From Prorocentrum cordatum (taxonomy: Eukaryota > Sar > Dinophyceae > Prorocentrales > Prorocentraceae): DNA of 64,000 nt. Below, piece after piece: positions 29,531 through 38,829 of the stretch. The position numbers and the translations under genes are program-made. The stretch is from assembly GCA_963575745.1 (NCBI GenBank), contig CAUYUJ010017640.1:25001-89000 (forward strand), written 5' to 3'. Within the stretch, counting starts at the first letter, position 1; each line of letters opens with the position of its first letter. The notes under the pieces are model-generated. The model worked only from the letters and a program-made list of their open reading frames with translations, ran no database searches and was not told where the DNA came from.

Positions 29531-30931
29531 TCATCTCGCTTCTGCTCGCAGGCGGGACGCGAGCAGGCCGCAGCGCTTCCGCTGCGTGGGCGAGAGATTT
29601 AATTGAGTGGCCTCGGCGACGGCATCCTGGACATACAAGCGGGCCGTGCGCGCCGAGGCCCATCTGCCTCGGAGCAGCGTCTGCTCCATGGAGCCATGGC
29701 TGCGGAAGTCGGCGGAGGCGCCGCCCCTCCGCCAGCTGTAGAGGGTGAGCTTAGCATCCTGCAGTTCCAGCAGCTCACGCACTCGGCTGAAAGTGTTCAT
29801 GAAACTGTTTGGCTCCATTCCGAGGCACAAGTCCTGTCCGTGCGCCTGAGCCTTTGCTCTAGCAAGGAGGGCGACCGCCACACCACTCCGCACGAGCACG
29901 AACTCTCGGGCACCAGTCTGATGCTGGCTCTTGGCGTTGCGCAGCTGCAGCACGGCCATTCGTCGGAGTGGGTACAGCTGTACATCGGACCACACGAGCG
30001 AGGTCATCTCACCCGTCCGGAGGAAAGCATCGTAGCCCGCAGCCAGCACCGCCGCCGCACCGAGCTGGCCTACGGCTGCAAATGCACCAGCGAATGCTGC
30101 CGCGATCAGCGGCCCAATCGGCAGCGCCCGCCCCGCTGGCTCCAGGCGTTGCCACGTCTTGGCCAAGCGCCAGCTGTCCCGCAGGTGCCCTCGCACGGGC
30201 GGGAAAGCGTGCGTGATGCCAGCAATAGCATTATTAACTTCGAACAAAGATCCTCCGCTCAGCCAGCGGCTCTCAATGAAGGCGGCCACGCCAGCGTCGA
30301 CCTGAGCGGGCGTCTGCGGCTGCCGGTGCTCCTGGATCCAGAAATCAACGACTTCATCGACTGCCGCACGGTACCGCTGCAGGGTGAGGGGCGTGACCAT
30401 CGCCTCCCTCAGCGGTTGGGATCTCGCTGCAGCTCGTCGTGCCATCGCCTGAGCTGTGACCCGGCTCACCTTCGCCGCTGCTTGTGCTGCACGCTTGCTG
30501 GGGGCGGCCCTCCTGGCCCTTGCCGGCGGCCGCACTGGGAGCGAGGCAGCGGCGGCCGAAGCTCCAGCGGGACGGCGTGTCGGCGGGCATGTCGTCGGTG
30601 TCGCAGTAGCCGTACAGCGGGTACCCTGCCGTCGCGAGGAGGAGGGCGTTGAGACGGCGGAGCGCGGGCTGCAAAGCCCTCGCGCTCGATCTGCCCTTAG
30701 TGCTGACTGCCGCGATCGCTTGGGCATCCAGTATGTGCAGGTAGCGGCAGCGGTGGTTCTCAACTGCTCGGCACCTCCAGCGCGCTCCAGCCACCGCAGC
30801 CTCCAGCTCCAGCGCCGAGATGTGCCCGGGCCGCTGCCAGCGAAAGCCTTTGGCGATTCGCCAGGCCCAGAGGTGCGTACGGAGAGCTGCCCGCGGCCAC
30901 GCGCGGGCTCGATAGGGTGCCCCGGTGTCAA
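29531..30931 (-). CDS. Tyrosine recombinase of the inserted element
   Basis: The convincing part runs from about 30470 (AAPSKRAAQAAAKVSRVTAQ) to the stop at 29531; earlier codons overlap the methyltransferase ORF and are Arg/Thr/Pro-rich. An N-terminal core-binding domain (LTLQRYRAAVDEVVDFWIQE) is followed by the catalytic domain. FLRTGEMTSLVW holds the first catalytic Arg. LYSWRRGGAS matches the second Arg box, where the usual His is replaced. RGRWASARTARLYVQDA carries the C-terminal Arg-Gly-Arg-Trp box and the nucleophilic Tyr. Such enzymes join the circular cDNA of DIRS-type elements to the genome. No internal stop is seen, so the recombinase itself may be intact. Confidence 0.85.
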   Translation of the reverse strand: MTPGHPIEPARGRGQLSVRTSGPGESPKAFAGSGPGTSRRWSWRLRWLERAGGAEQLRTTAAATCTYWMPKRSRQSALRADRARGLCSPRSAVSTPSSSRRQGTRCTATATPTTCPPTRRPAGASAAAASLPVRPPARARRAAPSKRAAQAAAKVSRVTAQAMARRAAARSQPLREAMVTPLTLQRYRAAVDEVVDFWIQEHRQPQTPAQVDAGVAAFIESRWLSGGSLFEVNNAIAGITHAFPPVRGHLRDSWRLAKTWQRLEPAGRALPIGPLIAAAFAGAFAAVGQLGAAAVLAAGYDAFLRTGEMTSLVWSDVQLYPLRRMAVLQLRNAKSQHQTGAREFVLVRSGVAVALLARAKAQAHGQDLCLGMEPNSFMNTFSRVRELLELQDAKLTLYSWRRGGASADFRSHGSMEQTLLRGRWASARTARLYVQDAVAEATQLNLSPTQRKRCGLLASRLRAEAR

Positions 30932-32963
30932 GCCGGACGTCCGTGCCCCCGCGGTCCGCGACCCTCAGGAACTCCACGATCAGGCTGCGTTCCAGCCGCG
31001 GGTCGCGATGTCCCGGCTGCTGGAAGTCGGGGACCACGTTCCAGTTCGCCTCGCACGTGCCCACAGCGAGGCAGCTGCTGCCCGGGATGGCGGCCGCTAG
31101 CGCCCCCACCTGAGCGAGCCACGAGCCGAGAAGGTACATGACAGCCTGGACGCAGAACGTATTCCCGATCAGAGACTCAATGACGCTGTCTCGCTCGGCG
31201 CCAGGTGCACTATCTTTTACAGCGGCCTGGAAATAGAGACGGTCGAACCCCATCAGGGCAGCACGCTCCTCAGGCACGGGCAGCCGGCCCCGCTCACGCG
31301 TCGCATCCCAGATGAGGCTGCCGTCCTCGTAGTTGTTGACCTGGTAACGGTAGCTGTCGGCAGCCCAGCGCTCTGCAGCCCTCACCGAGGCGCGGTCGAG
31401 GCCCACGGGCCGAAACGGCGGGTGACTTCGCGGGATCGGCCTCGTGAAACAAGGGAGGTCTGCCTCAGGGTCCAGCGTCGACCAGCCCTCCAGGAGCGAG
31501 GCACTCAGTGGGAGCCTCTCCACCGCAAGCGAGACCTTGAAGTACATGGCTTCACCCACACCCTTGGTCTCGACGGTGGCGTCGGACGCCAAAAACGCCG
31601 TGACGGGCCACGAGCACCAGTACAGGCGGGGCCGCCTGACGTGAGTGAGACACCTGGCATCGAGGAACACGGGTGTGACTCCAAGCGCCCTGGTGAACTC
31701 CGCCCTCGACTCTAAGGTCATGCTGAACACGTTCTCGACGAACCACATGGTGCGCTTGGGAAAGGCAGCCTCTGCGGCCTGGATCAGCTCGGGGACCCGG
31801 AAGAAGAGCCTCGACCTCGACCCCTCCAGGCCGGTCCCCACGACATTGATGCTCGCCAGGTCTTGGCACGGGCTCCCAGCGGTCAGGACGACCCAGTCGG
31901 CGTCCCGCGCGTAGCCCTTCAGCATCTCAGTAAACCGCGCCGTGTCGACGGCCTCGATGTTGCCAAGCTCGATCACGCCCGCCCAGCGGCGACGCACCAG
32001 TCGCCGGGCGGCGGGCTCGACCTCGCAGCTGACATGGGCCATCACGTCGATCGGGAGCCTGGAGGCCGCCACCGCGGCCCCCGCGGCGCCAGCGAAGAGC
32101 TCGATGAGAACTATGCGAGGGCGCCACCGCACACCCCGCACAGGGGCCGCAACTGCACCAGGCCGCAAAGTCACAGCCGAAGCTCCCCCTCTCGCGCACG
32201 CAACGCCCTGCGCCGAGAGCCCGGCCGTGTGGCAGATGCCCCCGGCGCGCTCGCTGGCATCGGTCGCTATGACACAAGTGTCGATCTTCGCGCGCAGGTC
32301 GGTGTAGGCCAGCGGCAGCGCCATCGCGAAGCCCAAGAGCTCGTCGCACATGCCAAGGGGAACAGTCTGCGGACGCGTCCAGCGCCCAGCAGCCCACACG
32401 CTGTTGAGGAATCCCATGAAAGGCCTCCTGAACTCCGCTGCCCTGGCGCACCTGCCTAGGATCATGAGCATGCCCTGCGACGAGAGGCCCTGCCTGCCCA
32501 TGCCCCACAGGATGAACGCCAGCAGCTGGTGCAGCTTCTCGGTCGTGACTCCGACCCGGCCGACGGCCCCGTCAAGACCCGCGCCCATCCGCTCCAGGAC
32601 CAGCGCGCGGTGCTTGGCCTTGCCGGGGGCGACGCTGATCCCCGAGCGGCCGTAGGCGGCCCTCTGCTCCTCCTGCGCGCAGCTCATCGTGCCGAGGAGC
32701 TCCGCGACCATCGCGTTGGGCACCACCTCGCCATGGTCCCAGTCGTCGATGTAGTACTGGATCCACTGCTGCTCGAGCTCCTTCGACTTGAACGGAAGCG
32801 GCCGGTCCTTTGCGCCACTCGAGCTCTGCGGGAAACCCCGCAGCGAGGGGGCGAGAGCCGAACCCGAGGCGCCTGTGGCAGTGCTGAAACACCGTGACCG
32901 CGTTGATCCAGCCCATCGGGATGACGCGCAGCGCGAGGTGAGTCTTCCCAGGACCCGGCACAC
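30354..32963 (-). CDS. Fused RT end, RNase H and cytosine-5 DNA methyltransferase
   Basis: The 869-codon frame starts inside RT. YYIDDWD (residues 70-76) is palm C. VIATDASERAGGICH (231-245) is the first strand of RNase H with its Asp. From ~281 to 620 there is a DNA (cytosine-5) methyltransferase: motif I LIELFAGAAG (287-296), motif IV SPCQDLASINVVG with the catalytic Cys366, motif VI FVENV (408-412), motif VIII HVRRPRLYW (441-449), ALMGF, and motif X SLIGNTFCVQAVMYL. RNase H then resumes: HISALELEAAV (Glu), LHILDAQAIAAV (Asp746) and MPADTPSRW (Asp795). So the methyltransferase sits inside RNase H. The real coding sense leaves this frame near residue 800 for the recombinase. Confidence 0.85.
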   Translation of the reverse strand: MCRVLGRLTSRCASSRWAGSTRSRCFSTATGASGSALAPSLRGFPQSSSGAKDRPLPFKSKELEQQWIQYYIDDWDHGEVVPNAMVAELLGTMSCAQEEQRAAYGRSGISVAPGKAKHRALVLERMGAGLDGAVGRVGVTTEKLHQLLAFILWGMGRQGLSSQGMLMILGRCARAAEFRRPFMGFLNSVWAAGRWTRPQTVPLGMCDELLGFAMALPLAYTDLRAKIDTCVIATDASERAGGICHTAGLSAQGVACARGGASAVTLRPGAVAAPVRGVRWRPRIVLIELFAGAAGAAVAASRLPIDVMAHVSCEVEPAARRLVRRRWAGVIELGNIEAVDTARFTEMLKGYARDADWVVLTAGSPCQDLASINVVGTGLEGSRSRLFFRVPELIQAAEAAFPKRTMWFVENVFSMTLESRAEFTRALGVTPVFLDARCLTHVRRPRLYWCSWPVTAFLASDATVETKGVGEAMYFKVSLAVERLPLSASLLEGWSTLDPEADLPCFTRPIPRSHPPFRPVGLDRASVRAAERWAADSYRYQVNNYEDGSLIWDATRERGRLPVPEERAALMGFDRLYFQAAVKDSAPGAERDSVIESLIGNTFCVQAVMYLLGSWLAQVGALAAAIPGSSCLAVGTCEANWNVVPDFQQPGHRDPRLERSLIVEFLRVADRGGTDVRLDTGAPYRARAWPRAALRTHLWAWRIAKGFRWQRPGHISALELEAAVAGARWRCRAVENHRCRYLHILDAQAIAAVSTKGRSSARALQPALRRLNALLLATAGYPLYGYCDTDDMPADTPSRWSFGRRCLAPSAAAGKGQEGRPQQACSTSSGEGEPGHSSGDGTTSCSEIPTAEGGDGHAPHPAAVPCGSR

Positions 32964-34120
32964 CGATGAGCTCGTTCGGGATCGCCTCCGCGAGGGTCAT
33001 GTATGGCTGCCAGGCCTCGGGCAGCTCGTAGCAGTAGAAAGCGGAGGCTTGGTCATCCGAGGACCAGAGCAGCATGTGGCCCTCTGGGAGCGGGATGGCG
33101 ACCCACGAGGGCGACGCGCTAAGGGTCCCGATGTCATCCCTCATGATGCGCTGGTAGCTGTTGGCCGGGACCATGTTGATGATTAACCGCTGGACGCACG
33201 CCTGCCCAGGTGACGGCGTGCCTCCCTTGGCGACCCCGAACGCCCCCGCAAGCACCTTGCGGTTCCCGACCTTGAAGATGCGGTCGTCGGCGATCGGCGC
33301 CGCCAGCCCCAGCTCGACGAGCTTGGTCCCGATGCGGTACCACTCCTGCTTGGACGTGACCTGGATCGCTGCCCGCGGGACCTCTGCAGGCCACTCATCT
33401 CGTGGGAGCAAAGCCAGCGTGGGGTCGGCAAGCCAGGCGCCCACCTGAGCGTCCGCGATGTCGACCGCCTTGACCGAGGCGGCAACGCCGCGCGCGGGGA
33501 GGCCTGGCATGATGCCCGCGAGCGAGAGCGGCAAGGCGCGGGCCGTCTCCTCGCCCCCGTAGGAGACGGTCCTCGACGAGATGACCTGGTCCCAGTCCGG
33601 GAGCTCGAAGGCTGTGGCGGCATCCTGAACGAAATACTCACAGGCCTCCTGCACAATGCCGAGCGCACTAACCTGACTAGCCGTGGGCCGCCTCGCGGCG
33701 ACGGTGGGACTGCGCATGTGGCCCGTGTACTGGTAGTTCAGGCTGAAGACCACGAGCTGGGCCCACCCCTGCGCCGTGGCGGCGTCCACCTCGCAGGTCT
33801 CCGGCAGCTGCTGGTGCAGGTACCAGGCGGCACGGTACCTCTCGAAGAGTGGGGCGTCGGGCAGTGGTAACGGCAACACCTCGCGCAGCCGCGCGAAGCT
33901 GGCCGTGGGGTCTGGCGAAGTGCACATCTTACGCACGAACCGCCCGATCGCCCCTGGCGAGCCGTGCACCGCCTCGTGGACTGCGAGGGCCAGCCTGAAC
34001 TTGGAGCTGACGCCCGTGCCCACCTCGGCTAGCATCTGGCGCCACCGCCGAGCCTGCGAACAGCCGCGTAGCTGCCGCTCAGGCGGGCGGAGGGCAGGCG
34101 GGGGCGAGCTATGGGCCGCG
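32830..34120 (-). CDS. RT domain of the inserted element
   Basis: Within a longer minus frame (36258 to 32572) only this part has coding sense; the rest is an out-of-frame reading of gag. It opens with LAEVGTGVSSKFRLALAVHE, a gag/pol linker, then EWYRIGTKLVELGLAAPIAD. RT motifs: GQACVQRLIINMVPANSYQR (finger), LLWSSDDQASAFYCYELP (palm A, Asp-Asp), and LRVIPMGWINAVTVFQHCH (motif B, PMGW). Palm C lies in the next frame at 32750, so there is a frame change near 32880. This order and the SSDD and PMGW motifs are typical of DIRS-like RTs of dinoflagellates. Confidence 0.8.
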
Positions 34121-34139
34121 GCCTTAGCCGTGTCGGCCC

Positions 34140-36059
34140 TCACGCCCGAACCCAGGCCGTCCTGCGAGCAGTGCCCGTGCCGCGGCTCTTCCCCGTCTTG
34201 CCTTTGCCGCGGCTCTTGGCAGCCAGCGGCCTCCCGATGCGCGCCTTCCACGCTGCCTGGGTCTCGCCCTCGCGCCTCGGGTGGGCCGCCTTGTGCTGCG
34301 CGAAGCTCCGGCTCGCCGCCGCCTCCGCTGGTGGCACGCTGGCGGCGGCTGCCGCGTCGAGGTCCCCCTCCGAGTCGCTCAGGAGCTGGACTGACCGCGT
34401 GGGACTGCGGCTGGTCCTCCGCGCTGCTGGCGGCTTCTTCTCGGCGGGGGGAGCTGCGGGACCGTCGCCTGGAACGCGTCCGGCAAGGATCCTCATCGCC
34501 TCGGCCGATCCCGAGACTGGCGTCCCGGTAGCAGGGGGCGGGGGGCACGCCTCCGCGCGCCCATGGCCTGCAGGTGCCGTCCCCCCCTGCAACGGAGACG
34601 GCTCCCGGCCAGACCCCTAGCCCGGCCTGCGGTCTGCAAGTCGCTGGCGGAGTTCGGCGACCTTCAGCTCCCGGGCTTCGACCTTCTCGGCAGCGTTCTC
34701 CTCGTCCAAAGTGGCGCCTGATGGAAGCTGTTCCTGTGCGACCAGCGTGAGCCACCGTGCTGACCGCCAGTTCCCGTCGCGGATGGCCATCGTCCGCGCC
34801 TTGAACTCCTGCATGAGCAGATCCGCAGTCTCGACGACCTCTCCGCGCAGGATGCCGTCGAGCGCCAGCCCCAGCGTGCGGAGGACCCGCACCTCGTCTG
34901 TCCCCAGTGTGCGTGGCGGGTGAGCAACGAAGAACACCGTGTTCAGGAACTGCGTGACGCATGGGGCCAGAGGGTCGGCCTCGCCCGCGGACAACTGCTG
35001 GGTGAACTGGCTGCGCAGGTGGCCGAGCCCATTCTCGAGGAGAGCACCAGGCCGCTGCCGAGCGATCCTGCGGAACAAATCGCGCTTGATGTTCACGCCC
35101 TGGTAGCGATCGCGGCCCCCGAGGCGCTCCGTGTCGCTCTCCGCGCCGTCCTCCGCGTCGTCGTCGTCGCGCCCCAGGAGCGCAGCGGTCAACGCTGACG
35201 CCAGCCTGCTCCTCGCTCCCGAGCCGCTGGCGCGCGCAGGGGCAGCAGTGGCGGCTCGGCCAGCTACCACCTGCGCCAGGCGCTCGCCCACGGCTCCTGC
35301 TGGGCGCGCAGCATTCTTGGGCGTGCCCTGCCTCGGCCCACCACGAGCTGCCTTGCCCCCGAGCCGCGCCAGCCGCGCCTCGAGCTCGGGGTCCTCGGCG
35401 GTCTCCTCGAGCCCAGCAAGCTCCTGGTCGAGTGGGCTCGTATCTCCTGGCCCGCCAGGGGTCTGGGTGCCCTCCACCTCGCGGGCTCGCTTGCGCGGTG
35501 GCCCGTGAGGCTCCTCCTCGTCCTCGTTGGCCCCGTCCCCGAGCGGCCAGCCGCCGAGCTCTCCAGGCATCGGCTCGGCCGAGGGCGCGTCGGTCAGCAC
35601 GGGCGCTCCAGGGTCCGCGGCCGGGCAGATGAGCTTCGCCTGCTCGCGGGCCACATCGCGGGGGTCCACCACCTGCCACACGTCCAAGTGCTCGACTACT
35701 GCGCCCACTGGGGCGACCGCCCCGCACTCGGCGGCGCTGCACTTGCAGAGGTGGAAGACCGTGGCCAGGGGGCGCGCGCCCTGCTGCCCGGAGGAGGCTG
35801 CATACCATGAGAAGTACGGGTCGCTGGCGCCCACGTGCCGGCCCTTGAAGAAACGGCCGAAGGCGTCCGCTTGGTAGGCGACCTCCACTTCGAGCATCTC
35901 GACGCCCTGCGGCGCCCCGTCGTCGTCCTTGACACGCGCCAGGACCCGTGCACCAGCCCACAGCGGCAGCCCCGGCACCAGGTCGCCGTTCAGCGCCGCG
36001 TCGAGCCAGGCCCCTCTCGGGAAGGGCCACCCGACGGCACCCGGGGCTGCCCGCTCCAT
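34140..36059 (-). CDS. Gag-like protein of the inserted element
   Basis: ATG at 36059. A 480-codon ORF ends in TAG at 34617, and the same frame stays open for another ~150 codons (to 34140) after that stop. The N-terminal part is globular (DPYFSWYAASSGQQGARPLA, then FHLCKCSAAEC); a charged Pro/Glu-rich hinge with RKRAREVEG follows; the C-terminal half (GVNIKRDLFRRIARQRPGAL, CVTQFLNTVFFVAHPPRTLG) is predicted helical and ends in a Glu/Lys coiled coil. The stretch past the stop is basic (KSRGKGKTGKSRGTGTARR), as in nucleic-acid-binding gag tails. The assignment rests on position upstream of RT; no standard gag domain is seen. Confidence 0.65.
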
Positions 36060-36299
36060 CGGGCTCCTCGCCAGCAGCAGCGCGGGAGAGGGGCGACCCG
36101 CGCCCGGGATCCTCGTCTCCCAGCCAGGTCTTCGCTCCCCTCAGCCCGCAAAGTATGCCAGCGAGGCTGATCAGAATCAGTCGTCCGAGCGTGGCCCGCT
36201 CGCGGCCGCGCTCGGCGCGGCGAACTTTCAGTAGACAGAGTGGCTCGGCAGCGGCCACAGACGGGCGGCACCGCCCGGTGACTCCGCTGCCTGTCTCCA

Positions 36300-36404
36300 G
36301 CCAACACAGCTACGGAAGATGGATGAAACTCAACCGTTATCCATCAACGGCGTCGCGCACGCTCAGGTGGACTCCGCATAGGTTTCCTTGGAAGGTTCAT
36401 ATAT
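36300..36404. repeat. 105-bp direct repeat, copy at the 5' end of the inserted element
   Basis: Identical to 29049-29153. It lies between the gag-side end of the tyrosine-recombinase element and the (TA)n that joins the second half of the LINE RNase H. Confidence 0.9.
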
Positions 36405-36418
36405 ATATATATATATAT

Positions 36419-37126
36419 GGGGCTGAACTTTACGCTGTGCTCATGATCCTCAGGCATGCAAGGCCTGGAGATCTTGAATTAGGCATCGATTGTGAAGCTC
36501 TTTTCTCTGTTTGGTCCCGAGGGTGTCTCCAGGACTGTACGGATTTGCCCTTCGGTGAGTTTTGGGAAGAAATTTTTGAGCGGATTTTGGACCGAGGCCC
36601 AGAAACCGTCACTTTCTTTAAGGTGCCTGCTCACAAGAGTAGGTGGCGTGCCGAGGCTCTAGGCTGTCCAGCCTGGGCGTGGCATGGCAATCGTGCCGTC
36701 GATTATTTGTCCAAGCAGGCTGCCCGCGAGGTCCCCCACTCGCGGTACCTCCAGGACCTGGAGGCCAGGCAGGCCGAGCGGCTCGCCTCTCTTGCTCGCT
36801 ATACGGCGAGGATTCTCGGACATTGGTCGCGGCGTCGTTTTCCTGATGTAGAGTATTGTAAGGCTAGGCCCAGGGCGAAACCCAACGAGCTGTTCATAGT
36901 GCCGAAGCCGAACGGTCATCAGGTTCAGCACTGTGGCAAGGGATTTGCCTGTACGATCTGTTTGTCCCGTTCGAGGACATACACGGGGCTGGTCTTAACT
37001 AGTTGCAAGGGTACCCCCAAGCTAATTCGTCAGGCGCACTCGACCCATCGACTTTGGGGGAGTCTCGAGTCCGTCCAGAATCAGCGTTTGTACTATTGTG
37101 CGCCCCCTCCCCATAAGTCCATATAG
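36419..37126 (+). CDS. LINE ORF2, part 4: second half of RNase H and C-terminal Cys/His region
   Basis: The frame resumes the LINE with GAELYAVLMILRHARPGDLE (RNase H Glu motif), then LGIDCEALFSVW (second Asp), FFKVPAHKSRWRAEALG (His loop) and GNRAVDYLSKQAAR (last Asp). A C-terminal Cys/His cluster follows (CGKGFACTICL, C in TSCKGTP, H in HSTHRLWG, C near the end). The stop is at 37124-37126. Position and content match exactly what is missing after the first half at 28985, showing that one gene was cut in two by the insertion. Confidence 0.85.
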   Translation, partial: GAELYAVLMILRHARPGDLELGIDCEALFSVWSRGCLQDCTDLPFGEFWEEIFERILDRGPETVTFFKVPAHKSRWRAEALGCPAWAWHGNRAVDYLSKQAAREVPHSRYLQDLEARQAERLASLARYTARILGHWSRRRFPDVEYCKARPRAKPNELFIVPKPNGHQVQHCGKGFACTICLSRSRTYTGLVLTSCKGTPKLIRQAHSTHRLWGSLESVQNQRLYYCAPPPHKSI

Positions 37127-38829
37127 ACTAGCATCCATTTCCACTGCGAAGAAGTTCAAGGAAATGCCCAGCAATGGTCTCTCTTTAATTGGAGTCCTCC
37201 TCCTCCTCCTCCTCCTTCTCCTCCTCCTCCTCCTCCTCCTCCTCCTCCTCCTCCTCCTCCTCCTCCTCCTCCTCCCCCACTGTCAAAATCATCGTCATAG
37301 AACGCAGAAATTTCAAGCGAAAGCCCCATGCTGCAAGGGAGCGGTCCTCCATCCGTGCAACAGTTCCGCATATTAGAACTTCGGGCCAGAAAATTATAAG
37401 ACATCTCAAGCGAGAGCCACACTTCAAAAACGAGCTGGCATCCATCCTTGTTGCTGGAGAATGGTAGAATCAATGCGCGCGGCGCTTTGGCGAGAAGCAC
37501 ATTCGGAAAACGGTCGTCCCTCCATCCGTCTACAAGGCTGGAACATGTTACAACACATGCTCGCGGCGCTGAGGTGAGAGCCGCTGTTGGAAACCATCGA
37601 ACCTCCATCCTTGTAAGTGCCGGAGTTCGTTTACCCCTGGTACTTTGAAAGATGTCTCAAGCAACACGCCCAAACATAGTCGCAGTCAAACAAGCGCCCA
37701 AAAGTTCAGCCCACCCTACGTGCACGTCTTGCAGTGCGACAGGGGGGGCGAAGGGGGGGGGGGTTATTGGCACGGAAGGGGGATGGAAGGGGGGAGGAAA
37801 AAGTAGAGGAGGAAGGGGGAGAAGGGAGGGGGAGGGAGGAAAGAAGGATCAAGGTTGGGGCAACCGGCGCGCACAAGATCGTCGGCATGGCCTCCACGTG
37901 ATGGGGCCGCACAAAGGAGGTCGGGGCACAAGGCGCACGGAAGCCTGCAGAAGAGGCGGCGCAGGTCGACGAAAGTCCGCACGGAGCCAGCGAGTGCGCA
38001 AAGCTAATCATGTGGATTTCGGCGTTGCCCATCTACACTTCAAGACATGACACCAGCTGCGAAGGGACGGCGGACGACGCGCTCCAGCCACTGCTGATGC
38101 GTTGAAAGGGTGCGGCGTGCGGGACAGGTTCACACTTGAGGTTGAAGAAGCGGAACTTTGCTGCCTGTGGAAAGGTGGGAGGTTTACTACAGGAGCCACG
38201 TTGTGACGTGGTCGTCGCCATGTGTCTGCCTCCTTCAGTCGGTGCTCGTCCATGTGGGTCGCAGCCTGCGGCGGATACGCTATGGCGAGGTGGCCAACGG
38301 TAGTGATGACAACTGAAATTCATGACTGTCATGCGGCGCTGCCACAAGCTATCCGCGACACTATTCGGCAAGTGTTTCGAATCCCGAACTCATCGCCTTT
38401 CCAAAGCATGTGCTCGCACGAAGCTCTCGGTGTCGGGTATACCCGCATGGTGCGCGGATGAGATCAAAGGCAGTTTCCGAGGAAACGAAAGGGGGACATG
38501 CAGAACATAACATAACATGACGCGAAGTTGGCCAGATGATCTTCTGCGCTTGCGGCAGGTCGAATACCGAAAGACACAGAAGATACACAGCATCACAGGC
38601 TCAAACTCATCTCGGTTGCAGCAACGGTCGCGCGAGCGTGGCGCAAGATCTCGGCCGCACGGATGGCGGCGTTTTCTTCCCACGCAATCTCAGGATGCCA
38701 AGTCCGCCACAATGCCTCTGGGCACGGAGTGGGCGTGTCCCCAGGTCCTCTCGCTACCCTTCTAAGCCTCAGTCGTCTCCCGAGGGGTCCTTCAGAGATT
38801 CGCAGCCCCTCGACACCCATCTCTCCCAG
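37127..38829. other. Gene-less stretch with a (CTC)n tract
   Basis: (CTC)n fills ~37196-37275 and a GGGA-rich patch lies at 37770-37850. Elsewhere the sequence is of mixed composition, but ORFs are short (under ~135 codons), overlap on both strands and show no recognisable domain. I see no supportable gene. Confidence 0.5.

Larger units (their letters stand above)
29025..36418 (-). mobile_element. Tyrosine-recombinase retroelement (DIRS/Ngaro-like) with a DNA methyltransferase
   Basis: On the minus strand the insertion reads gag-like ORF, RT, RNase H, cytosine-5 DNA methyltransferase, rest of RNase H, tyrosine recombinase. There is no DDE integrase. An identical 105-bp sequence lies at each end (29049-29153 and 36300-36404). 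At the 3' end a 15-bp sequence ATATATGCTTCTCTC lies on both sides of the repeat (29025-29039 and 29149-29163), giving an A1...B1-A2-B2 order like the split direct repeats of Ngaro/PAT elements. Frame changes occur between gag, RT, methyltransferase and recombinase. Perfect repeat identity implies recent insertion into the LINE. Confidence 0.8.
23965..37126 (+). mobile_element. LINE-type retrotransposon split by a 7.4-kb insertion
   Basis: The element reads zinc finger, coiled-coil ORF1, AP-type endonuclease, RT, Cys/His motif and RNase H, then stops making sense at ~28985 inside RNase H and resumes in the correct place at ~36419. The flanking (TA)n tracts and the 105-bp direct repeat mark the insertion. 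The copy also has an in-frame TAG in ORF1 (24457), an in-frame TGA between endonuclease and RT (26516) and a frameshift at ~27270, so it is non-functional as it stands. Its 3' end beyond 37126 is not defined; a (CTC)n tract starts at 37196. Confidence 0.9.

Noticed and set aside
30354-32963. DNA methyltransferase considered as part of a bacterial restriction-modification system or contamination
   Set aside because: It is in frame with RT and RNase H motifs on both sides, inside an element inserted in a spliced-leader-bearing LINE; no restriction enzyme is nearby.
29049-36404. The 105-bp direct repeat considered as a pair of conventional LTRs
   Set aside because: It is too short, the element has a tyrosine recombinase and no DDE integrase, and the bracketing 15-bp repeats fit split direct repeats better. 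A very long target duplication was also thought unlikely.
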